This document shows positions 55,226-63,486 of a DNA stretch of 64,000 nucleotides, in pieces. The notes beneath the pieces are model-generated. The model searched no databases, was not told where the DNA came from, and worked only from the letters and a program-made list of their open reading frames with translations. The position numbers and the translations under genes are program-made. Source of the DNA: Andalucia godoyi. Taxonomy: Eukaryota; Discoba; Jakobea; Jakobida; Andaluciidae. The stretch covers positions 274,857-338,856 of the forward strand of contig VRVR01000022.1 in NCBI GenBank assembly GCA_009859145.1, given 5' to 3'. Each line of letters begins with the position of its first letter. Position 1 is the stretch's first letter.

Positions 55226-55943
55226 AGTGAACACGGATGGAAAATTGAAAAATGACACCACAAGAAAATGAAACAAATCCAGAGAAGACAATGAACGACC
55301 GAATTTTTTGAAAAATGGTTCACAATTGAGCTTCTCTCCTCTCCTGCTGCTAATCGAACCACACCAGGGTTAGCTAGGGTTGCAACACGCACCTTGCTTA
55401 GCCTAATTAGCCTTTTTTTAATAACCCCCCCCCCGGCGCCGTGCATCAATTGATGCTTCAGTCATCCTCTCCGCCGGATTTTTTTTCACCATTCATTAAA
55501 AGGATCTCAGATTTCCCATCTTTGGGAGGCGAGTCCGTGACAAAATGCCCCGCCAAATAAAAAGTAGTGGTGCGACTAGCGGCTTTTCCGCTAGCGGGGG
55601 ACGGCAGGGAAATGTCCCAGGGAAAGTCAGCGGTCATGTTCACCAACGCTAGCGGAAAAATAAATAGTTGTTTGGATCCTGTATAATCATTTTTACACGT
55701 AATTCCTTCAAATAGAAGTAGGTTAATTGCCAGCCCGCTGGCCGTAAAAAGAACTGCCGCTTTCGCAGCACTCTTTTTTCTGTTGCTGCTGCTTTGCGAT
55801 CCGACCGACGACGAGAAAGAAAGAAGAGAGGAAAATAACAAAGGAAAACACACACGAATTCTGGGAAAAGAAAGCCATATAGGAGACCCATGGAAATTGT
55901 TTATCTTATTTAATTTCAGCAGAAGCCGATCCCACTTCCTGAA
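55226..55943. other. Intergenic region between eL6 and Cys-rich orphan
   Basis: About 720 bp. Sequence includes a C-run (55427-55434) and a self-complementary stretch around 55578-55600 (CTAGCGGCTTTTCCGCTAG). A minus-strand frame at 55458-55853 encodes a hydrophobic segment but lacks support, so I do not call it. It holds the eL6 promoter and probably that of the next gene. Confidence 0.4.
55577..55600. promoter_or_regulatory. Perfect hairpin CTAGCGG..CCGCTAG
   Basis: The inverted repeat CTAGCGG-CTTTT-CCGCTAG has a 7-bp perfect stem and a 5-nt loop. A second copy of the half-site GCTAGCGG lies near 55646-55653. Could be a protein-binding site or a transcript hairpin; no target known. Confidence 0.3.
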
Positions 55944-57311
55944 ATGACAGAAACCAAGACGAAAGCACCGGAGTCAAATGTCGAATTCTTCCAGTGCAGA
56001 CTTGAAGCGGTTCCGCTTGACATTCTGGAATTCATTTCCCTGTTTCGGGACTCGCCGTTCCGCAATTGGTTTTTGCAGCAGTCAAATATGCCGCAGTCGC
56101 TCAAGGATTGCGTGACTGCGACGGAAAGAGAGGGACTCTACCATCCGGAGACGGAAGTGTCCGCAATGACGGAGAATTCGTTCTTGTATTGCCCGTTCGC
56201 AAAGTGGGCGGATCAAGGAGCTGGCGTGTATGCATCCCGTCGGATTGTGGTTATGTGGGATGGACGACTTGTTTTGGATGTCCTACGATTCGAAAAGGAC
56301 GACATGTCATTCCTTAGAACGCCCCTGAAGGACGCCAAGATATTCTTGAACCACAGCAACATCAGCGTGTTTGCTCAATCCTCGGAGCCCATGGACCACC
56401 ACATCCTTCTGCTGTTTCGTCCTGGGAATAGTAATCAAGACGATGTGAAATGGCACGCTCGTCTTGTGCTGATCCATCCCTCTGTGATTCTCTCGAATCT
56501 CCATGCAGGATTGCTGAAAGTGCTTGGTCCCTTTCTGTCCTCGCAAATCGTCGTGGGTGCAGTTGGAGTCAGTCCCGTTGTAATTGACGAGAGCCAATGG
56601 GGGCTTTTGCGCCCGGAGCGAGTCACAAGTGCACATCTGCCTCACTCATGGACGCTGCAGTCGGAAACCAAAAATACGTCTGCTGGGACGATTTGGGCGG
56701 ACGGTCAACGCACGTGTTGGTACGGCTGTTCTCGCATGTGCTTATGCGGTGCTGCCAAACCAATTCTTGCGACGTGCTGCGATCCCAGCGACACTAACCC
56801 TGGTGTCTGCATTCGCACTGGATTTGGACCGCAGTTTCAACACCGCATTGTGACAGAGAATTGTCCATGTTTTTGCTGCGTGTGGGGCAACGAAGTGGAT
56901 CCTCGAACTCATCAACTGTATTCTCGGTGCGGGTTTTCTCCCGTTGGATGTCTTTTTTTACTGTGCGGTCCTTGCGGCCTCTTGCCGCAAATGTGCATCC
57001 CCCCGTTCTCAATCGGTTGTCGCGAAACGCTTCTCGGAACCTATACATCTCTCCATGACAATTATGCAGACGTAGCTGGTGCCGTTGTAGAGTATGGTCC
57101 AAAGTCGATTTCTCTTAGGGCAACAATATCTCCTCCGGCGCCAGTTCCTCTCAACATGGGCGCACGAGACCTTTCCATTACTTCCATCTACCCGAGATGT
57201 TGCAGCGACAAGACACAGCCGCCAATCGACCGTCTGACGCTGGTGCGGGATGCCTTCAGTGCACTGGGTGCACCACTTGTTCACAGTTCCTCTCCTCAAA
57301 ACATGATGTAA
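55944..57311 (+). CDS. Orphan Cys-rich protein, 455 aa
   Basis: No known domain. Residues 1-215 are globular and mixed. From about residue 245 the sequence becomes strikingly rich in Cys, with clusters such as CWYGCSRMCLCG, ATCCDPSDTNPGVC, ENCPCFCCVWG and LLCGPCGLLPQMC. There are about 20 Cys in 110 residues, with a weak hydrophobic stretch (SPVGCLFLLCGPCGLLPQMC). This could be a metal-binding or palmitoylated domain of PLAC8/cysteine-rich type, but the exact PLAC8 signature is absent. There is no signal peptide. Followed by about 380 bp of intergenic sequence before the cyclase gene stop. Confidence 0.7.
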   Translation: MTETKTKAPESNVEFFQCRLEAVPLDILEFISLFRDSPFRNWFLQQSNMPQSLKDCVTATEREGLYHPETEVSAMTENSFLYCPFAKWADQGAGVYASRRIVVMWDGRLVLDVLRFEKDDMSFLRTPLKDAKIFLNHSNISVFAQSSEPMDHHILLLFRPGNSNQDDVKWHARLVLIHPSVILSNLHAGLLKVLGPFLSSQIVVGAVGVSPVVIDESQWGLLRPERVTSAHLPHSWTLQSETKNTSAGTIWADGQRTCWYGCSRMCLCGAAKPILATCCDPSDTNPGVCIRTGFGPQFQHRIVTENCPCFCCVWGNEVDPRTHQLYSRCGFSPVGCLFLLCGPCGLLPQMCIPPFSIGCRETLLGTYTSLHDNYADVAGAVVEYGPKSISLRATISPPAPVPLNMGARDLSITSIYPRCCSDKTQPPIDRLTLVRDAFSALGAPLVHSSSPQNMM

Positions 57312-57689
57312 GGCAGTGTAGTGAGCAGGAATTTCTAACACGGACGTCACTGTATTCAACTATCTTCTTTTTCTCCACTTCTCACGAGGCATCGTCAACA
57401 TTGTAGCACATCCTCATGAAGATTAAATACAGCACAATGACGAGCAATGTGCCATTTCGTTCAGAAAGGTTACTGCATGAACTGGGGATGTGAACACTCC
57501 ATTGCATGCATTGACAAGTCAGCTGATAACTGCTATTAATTAATTAATTAGTTGTTTATTATTATTATTATTTAGCTGGAACCCCAAAACAACGGCGGAA
57601 CCAGTGTCATTATCAAATACCCACGCATTCCATTCTGGTAATAATAAAAACTGGGCAAGAGCGACCTCTTGTGCACCAGGGGCTTTATA
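57312..57689. other. Intergenic region downstream of the Cys-rich orphan and cyclase genes
   Basis: About 380 bp between convergent genes. It includes AT-rich stretches, among them TAATTAATTAATTAG and TTATTATTATTATT at 57536-57573, and possible 3' ends of both. No gene seen. Confidence 0.4.
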
Positions 57690-59945
57690 CTATACGTCTG
57701 ATCGATCCGAGTAAATGTAAAAGGGAGGATCGACAGGCATCTGAGAAATGGGCAATGGTGGCAGCCGGCTCGGAGCTGCGGAAACAGTGTACGCAGAGTG
57801 TGGGTCCGGTCCTGACGCAGGATGCGGTGTCGATGCACCGCCGGATTCGGGGAAAAGACCTTCTTCCACTAGGTTCTGCGAATACTTGCGCTCTTTCTTC
57901 GTCCGCGGTAACGAACGAGACCTCGCCGGCCGCAATTCGTCGTCATCGATGGACAGCTGGTCTGGAAATTGCGCTGTCGCACGAGCAATGTTGCTCAAAT
58001 CTTTCGAACTGGCACTGTGGTTACCACGAGGAGAAGGGAAGAAGGCTGATCTCAGTCGGTACTTGTTCGGAATCAGCTCCACCATCAACTCGGGAGCAGA
58101 GATTCCTTTTAGGGGAACAAATCCAATGAACTTCACAAATGGATCGCCACACTTGCGAAGAATGTCGTCTGTGGCAGTTAACTTCGCCCATGTTGCACCG
58201 GACACAATAATCTGTCCTCCGTGTCCAGCGGAAGAAACGCGAGCTGCGAGATTGATGGATGGCGAGAAAAAGTCCCATCGACGAATGCTGGGGTCCCACG
58301 ATGGTTCTGCAAATCCACAGTGAATCCCCATTCTGACACGCAAGCCACGGAAGATGCACACGGAAGGGCGCTCCGGGTGCTCGGGATCCTTGGCGTACTG
58401 TTCTTTGCAGATGGACTGCGGCCAGTCGGCCAGCATAAACGCCTCCTGAACACCAAGCGTCCACTTGACGGCGTCCATGAACTCTTGGAACACAAGGAAC
58501 AGCGAGTCACCTTCACTTTTGACGATGTAGCCGTGAAACTTTGCTGCCAGTTCACGCATGATTTCGTAGTGCATGTGAACGGCACGCTGCATGTGAACAG
58601 GCGACTCTTCCCAGAGAGCAGTGGATCCTTGTACGTCCGTGAACACAATTGCAATATCGCCATGAGGGGGTCTTTCGGAGTCTCCAGACACAATTCTCGA
58701 CAGCGCAACGCGGCGTTTGTGCGTGTACCACGAAAATCCAATGAGCGTCGCGATCACGAGAAGTCCCACTACAGAAAATACGGCTACAAGAATGAGCGTT
58801 GTTCCGGTCAGCTGCGTATCCGAACTCCCGGAAACGGATGCTTTTGGAAGCGGAACGAGGTCATACAGATACTCCCCGTTGACCGACACTCCCTTCAAAA
58901 TGAGAGTAATCCGATCTCGCAGCGCCGCTGACAGTGGAACCATGGTGTTATCATTGAGAATCGAGTCCGCCTGTGCTTCTGTCAGGAACCAGTTCACGAA
59001 CCGCAGGACTTCCAGAGCTTGAGTCCGCGATGACTGGGTAGTGTTGTGCACCATGAAGTACGTATAACTCGCGATGGGCCAAGAGAGCGTTCCGGGAGCA
59101 TCCGTAATCGTCGCGATCATCCGGAAGGGGCTTTGAAACACGCTTCCAAAATCGGTCATGGCAGACTGGATCGTTCCGCTTGTCGCAGACACCGTGTTGT
59201 TCGCCTTGTTAATCAGTCTGCTCAATGCAACATCGAAATAAACGGCAGAGGCAGGGTTCAGATATCCGATGCTGTATGTGTTTGCAAGAATCTGAAATGA
59301 GACTCCCCGATTTTGCAGCCCATAGTACTGCACAACAGGCCAGGTCGGTATGGAATTCACGCCTATTACAGTACCGAAGCCAGAAGGATCAAACTGCGAA
59401 AGGGCACTAGTAAATGCTTCGGTGGTACCGCTCTTGTCTTGCCGAACAACAATACTAATCCGCTGGGTGGGAAGCGACAGCGAGGGATTCAGAGCGACTA
59501 TTTGAGAATCGTTCCACCATCGGATTGCACCGAGGAAGATCTGGGCAGTCACGTATCTCGACAGAACCAACTGCCCCGAAGAGATGCCCGGTAAGTTGTA
59601 CCCAATCACAACAGCGCCAGCAAACGACGGGAACATTACGACGTCTGTGCTGTTCCTGTTATTCTTTTCGGCCGCAGAAAGATCCTCGTCGCTGCCCGCA
59701 AAGTCTACAGCGCTTGACAAGATCTGCGACTTGCCCGATCCAGATCCCGTCGCGGCATACGTAATTTTCACTGCATTGTCTCTCGACGAGCCAAATGCAA
59801 CAGCCCATGCATTGTAGACATCCGCTGCAAACGACGAGCCAGCGCCAGAAACGGAAACTTGCGCTCCGCTGGAAAACGAAACCCGATCGTTCCAAAGAAG
59901 AAGAATGCAGGTTACCGCCAAGAAACACGTTGTGCACCGATACAT
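57690..59945 (-). CDS. Receptor adenylate cyclase with extracellular PstS-like phosphate-binding domain, 751 aa
   Basis: The ATG at 59945 gives a signal peptide (MYRCTTCFLAVTCILLLW). Residues about 30-370 are a class II periplasmic-binding-protein fold of the PstS phosphate family. PstS ligand motifs are in place: GAGSSF (35-40), YAATGSGSGKS (63-73), VDFAGSDEDLS (80-90, D86), and VVRQDKSGTT (166-175, R168, S172-T174). A single membrane helix follows (about 381-405). Residues 429-625 are a class III nucleotidyl cyclase: FTDVQGST (D437, metal A), VKSEGDS (K476, D480), WDFFSPSINLAARV (D558, N565, R569). K476 and D558 are the ATP-type specificity pair; N565 and R569 match the catalytic Asn/Arg of mammalian C2. 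One cyclase per chain implies a homodimer. Trypanosomatid receptor cyclases share the layout but use a different ligand fold. Phosphate sensing is inferred. Confidence 0.93.
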   Translation of the reverse strand: MYRCTTCFLAVTCILLLWNDRVSFSSGAQVSVSGAGSSFAADVYNAWAVAFGSSRDNAVKITYAATGSGSGKSQILSSAVDFAGSDEDLSAAEKNNRNSTDVVMFPSFAGAVVIGYNLPGISSGQLVLSRYVTAQIFLGAIRWWNDSQIVALNPSLSLPTQRISIVVRQDKSGTTEAFTSALSQFDPSGFGTVIGVNSIPTWPVVQYYGLQNRGVSFQILANTYSIGYLNPASAVYFDVALSRLINKANNTVSATSGTIQSAMTDFGSVFQSPFRMIATITDAPGTLSWPIASYTYFMVHNTTQSSRTQALEVLRFVNWFLTEAQADSILNDNTMVPLSAALRDRITLILKGVSVNGEYLYDLVPLPKASVSGSSDTQLTGTTLILVAVFSVVGLLVIATLIGFSWYTHKRRVALSRIVSGDSERPPHGDIAIVFTDVQGSTALWEESPVHMQRAVHMHYEIMRELAAKFHGYIVKSEGDSLFLVFQEFMDAVKWTLGVQEAFMLADWPQSICKEQYAKDPEHPERPSVCIFRGLRVRMGIHCGFAEPSWDPSIRRWDFFSPSINLAARVSSAGHGGQIIVSGATWAKLTATDDILRKCGDPFVKFIGFVPLKGISAPELMVELIPNKYRLRSAFFPSPRGNHSASSKDLSNIARATAQFPDQLSIDDDELRPARSRSLPRTKKERKYSQNLVEEGLFPESGGASTPHPASGPDPHSAYTVSAAPSRLPPLPISQMPVDPPFYIYSDRSDV

Positions 59946-61008
59946 TGTGCTGCAGTATCGCTTGATAGGCAAAACCGAAATGCGGACAAGCAAAGATACC
60001 AAACAAATAATGTTTTTTTATGCTGAAACGTGTGCAGTTTCCGAGGATCGAGAACAGAGAAACCATCCTTTCGTTGCTGTCAGCAAACTTCAAAAAACAT
60101 CAGGATGCAACGAGTGTCTGCCCCGACGTGGACCAACACTTTCCTAACTGCCTACATTGTACACTAACCACGGATAATAATCGCTGATCACCCATAATCA
60201 ATGTTGCAACCCAACAACATGCATAATGCAACGCGGCGGCGTATTTATATAGGGATTCCATGATCAAAATGAGGCGAAACGAATCGGGCATCGTGTGACG
60301 GAGTTGCCAAGATAGCAAACGCATGCGCATAGGCGCTTGGCAGTGTGTTTGTTTTCGTGCGCTTCAGATTGCTTCATCATTTCGCAGTAAGTGGCAACGG
60401 CGCATCCACTTCTCTGCGGCTGTCCTCCATTTGCGGAAGCCGTGCAATCAGAAGCTTAAGCAGAGGAAAGCCCCAACTGCCTCAGTCCTTCTCAACGCTT
60501 TTTGGTCACGCTTTGGTTTCAAACGGGAACACATCCTCCTCCTGCGCTGCGCGCGAGGTGCGGGTCCTACTACAGAATGCTCGGTGCTTCATTATCGTTC
60601 GTGCACAGCTCTGTCATGCAGAACGAACATTATCCAACGGTTGACTCTTCAACTCTCAGAATGCTCGTATGATAAAACGCTTGTTAGGAGGAACGCAGAC
60701 AACGGTTCATGGCGGAGAAACGATGGGAGATGCACGCATCGAAGCGATCAGGTCCATGAAAGTGAAATAATGCTGATTTTGCATAGGTATTCCATCATCG
60801 TTAGTACAGTTCTTTTATTGTGATTTTCACTAGATTCCCAATTCGTCGGTGGAACTGAAAGATACCTGAAGGCTTCATGTCGCAGCAGGGTGGCTGACAG
60901 CAACCAACGCCTGTCTTACAAAGTGGTAATCTACAGGACTTTACTCTCAGTCACATTCAGTTTGGATGCGTGGGGAGGGAGGAAGAAAAATTGTGGTTAC
61001 AATGGCTG
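59946..61008. other. Intergenic region between cyclase and FN3 membrane protein
   Basis: About 1.06 kb. The cyclase promoter should lie in about 59946-60300. A plus-strand frame of 166 codons (60323-60823) has no recognisable domain and odd composition (Cys/Arg/Ser-rich), so it is not called. No RNA gene or repeat identified. Confidence 0.4.
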
Positions 61009-63072
61009 TTAGATAAGCGCCTGGCGTTCGCCGGATCCGGTCCGCAACCGTCGGCTTCGCAAGAAGACATATGCAAAGGCCGCTCCGACCACAGCGGCGC
61101 CACCAATCGCGATTCCCACAATCGCACCTACTGGAAACGTGCTCTTGCTATCGTCTCCATCGTTGTGCTTGGGCGGAACGTAAGGACCGTCGAGATTGAA
61201 GTAGAGTTCGTCTGTCGACACACTAGCCATTTGATCTGGAGTCACAGCGACAACCATTATGGAATACTGGTCGCCATCTCCAAAGAGACTTTCGTACGTG
61301 AACTGAAACGAAGTCGATGTCGTCGTATAGGCTTTCATAAGCGCCTCACCAAGATCCGTGATTCTCACGTTGTACGATGAGATTGCCTGTCCGCGAGTAT
61401 CGGACGGCGGATCCCAACGGAACACAAAGTCAAAAAGCGATCCAGTGGCATACGTATCCATAGCAAGATTCCGGGGAGCAGACATCACCGCTGGAGACGC
61501 ATTGAACTCAACAGGCACGGAGGGATCGCCGACGTTTCCAAGTTCTTGAGAGACGGCAGACACGAGCACCGAGTACATCTTGAAGTCGCCAAAAAACTGT
61601 CGAAAAGGAATCGTAAATGCAGTGTCGGCAGACGATGTTGGATAGTTGCGAAGCCATGAGATCGCAGTGTCCGTGACCGTCACGACGTATGCTGCAATCG
61701 TCTGTCCCTGCAGAACAGTTGGGGCCTCCCACGAAAACGAATAGTCGTACGCATACGACTGCGAGTTCCACACAGGAACAACCTTGACATTTGACGGCGC
61801 ACCAAGGGGTGGTCCAGTGCCAAATACAGCTGGAGTCCGCTGCAGATACGAGTCGCCCTGGGACAGGTATGCCCAGTACTCGGTCAGCGGTGTCAAGTTT
61901 GTCGCATTCAGGGAACCAAAGTACAAAATCTCTCCAGTAGGTGAGGCCGGCGCAGTAACGTACAAGATATTGGAAACCCACGGTGAACAGCGATCACAAG
62001 TAAACGAAGCAGTTGTCAGATCATACGAAACGACGCGAAGCCCGTCCGGCGGGCTGGAGGGCCCGACGGCACCACCCACCTGAATTCTGTGCATCGTAAA
62101 GTCGCTTTCCACCACAAACATCGCGTTCAATTGCATGTTGCAGGAGCCATATACGAGAGGATTAGAGGTTGTTACGTTGTACCCGACAACACCTTTGCTG
62201 TCCAGGCCAAGCAGTACACCGCCGGAAATCACCCACACACTCAAGGTAGAACTGGGGCACGGGCAGAAGTGCTGGAATGGACCCGGAAGGGTGGTGTTGT
62301 AGGGAGCATATGCAAAACCACTCGATTGTCGAACATACAGTCTAGAACCAGTCGAAAACAGTTTTGCACCCTGAGACAACTTCACCACCGGCTCTGGGGC
62401 TTCGAACGTGTCCGTCACCGCATGTGCCGACGGCGTGTATCTTCGCAGCGTTGTGCCCTGAAACGCCACAAACCACGCAGTTCCCGTATCAAATGGCTGA
62501 TATGCGGCCGGGCCAGGCACACAGCCGTCTCCAAAGAAATTTAAAATGGTCCCATTCAGCGTCATGTGTTTCACATTGAATCCCAGCGTGCCCACGAGAT
62601 TCGAGTTAGTGACAACATACACCACAGACGGATAGTTGTAATGCCAGCAGAGAGCCGTAACCTTCACTGCCCCCCCAATGGCGGAAAAATCATAGGGAAC
62701 TTGGACATATGTGCTAGTTAGCTGATTGAAACGGAACAGTCCATTCTGCTTGGTCGACCATAGGAAATTGTATCCGTGACCAAAGATATTCACTGGCTCG
62801 ACTTCCGTAACCGAGTCATCAGGAACCGAAACGGACTGCAAAGTTCCGGACTGGAACGGGCTGTTCTGCAAGACTTGCACAGACACGTTCGAGCGAGTGT
62901 ATGTGTTCACGGACAAGGTTAGCATATCTTCAGAAACCGAAACAGGAAACGAACATGGGGGAGAGGGACAAATGCTGGCAGTCCAGTCAGCTGCTGCTGC
63001 GGAGCGAGCAAGCACTGCTATCACCACAAGAACAGCAACCCCAAGAATCTTCATCTGAACACAGCAAGTCAT
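61009..63072 (-). CDS. Type I membrane protein with two fibronectin type III domains, 687 aa
   Basis: The ATG at 63072 (MTCCVQMKILGVAVLVVIAV) is used; an internal ATG at 63054 is also possible. A signal peptide covers the first 25-30 residues. Residues about 30-420 are a beta-rich ectodomain with many aromatic and Ser/Thr residues and several Asn-x-Ser/Thr sites; its repeated strands resemble a beta-propeller but are not assigned. Two FN3 domains follow: about 424-520 (LGAPSNVKVVPVWNSQSYAY, DYSFSWEAPT, VTVTDTA) and about 525-622 (SAPRNLAMDTYATGS, FVFRWDPPSDTRGQAISSYN). A membrane helix at about 638-665 (VGAIVGIAIGGAAVVGAAFA) and a short basic tail end the chain. It looks like a cell-surface receptor or adhesion protein. 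It is tandem with the cyclase gene on the same strand. Confidence 0.85.
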   Translation of the reverse strand: MTCCVQMKILGVAVLVVIAVLARSAAAADWTASICPSPPCSFPVSVSEDMLTLSVNTYTRSNVSVQVLQNSPFQSGTLQSVSVPDDSVTEVEPVNIFGHGYNFLWSTKQNGLFRFNQLTSTYVQVPYDFSAIGGAVKVTALCWHYNYPSVVYVVTNSNLVGTLGFNVKHMTLNGTILNFFGDGCVPGPAAYQPFDTGTAWFVAFQGTTLRRYTPSAHAVTDTFEAPEPVVKLSQGAKLFSTGSRLYVRQSSGFAYAPYNTTLPGPFQHFCPCPSSTLSVWVISGGVLLGLDSKGVVGYNVTTSNPLVYGSCNMQLNAMFVVESDFTMHRIQVGGAVGPSSPPDGLRVVSYDLTTASFTCDRCSPWVSNILYVTAPASPTGEILYFGSLNATNLTPLTEYWAYLSQGDSYLQRTPAVFGTGPPLGAPSNVKVVPVWNSQSYAYDYSFSWEAPTVLQGQTIAAYVVTVTDTAISWLRNYPTSSADTAFTIPFRQFFGDFKMYSVLVSAVSQELGNVGDPSVPVEFNASPAVMSAPRNLAMDTYATGSLFDFVFRWDPPSDTRGQAISSYNVRITDLGEALMKAYTTTSTSFQFTYESLFGDGDQYSIMVVAVTPDQMASVSTDELYFNLDGPYVPPKHNDGDDSKSTFPVGAIVGIAIGGAAVVGAAFAYVFLRSRRLRTGSGERQALI

Positions 63073-63486
63073 TGCGATGGGAGCCACGAATTACAAAAAC
63101 CAAAGGGGATGTGTGTGGGAACTTCCATCAGAAATTGAAGAACACGGAGCGCATGCAATTGTGCGTGCTGGGGCCTGACCTCCTAAGACGACTGATTTTT
63201 CGCAGGATCGATTGCTGAACAAAATTGCAAAGTACCCAGTCAGAACCAATTATAACCAATTAGCAGTGATGCAGTGCATCGCCGGCGGCGTGGCCCACAG
63301 CCTCGCACAACAAATCGCGGGGAAATGCCCGATTTTGGTGAAGGACATGTGCTCAGAGGGGGGGACCCACAGTACCTTCTCCCAAAAGTCCAAGTCCAAG
63401 CCCCACTTAAACAAGGATCGTGTTCCGGAGACCATTCCACAGCAGCGACAATCCAAGACACTGCTACATACATACGAAGAATACAA
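63073..63486. promoter_or_regulatory. Divergent intergenic region, FN3 protein / methyltransferase
   Basis: About 410 bp between the FN3 protein and methyltransferase starts; no motif or gene identified. The ATG of the methyltransferase at 63487 is preceded by AAGAATACAA, an A-rich context. Confidence 0.35.

Noticed and set aside
55458-55853. 131-codon minus-strand frame with a hydrophobic segment
   Set aside because: It covers the eL6 upstream region, has no domain, and its start region is low-complexity; not enough support.
60323-60823. 166-codon plus-strand frame between cyclase and FN3 gene
   Set aside because: Cys/Arg/Ser-rich composition typical of non-coding sequence and no recognisable domain.
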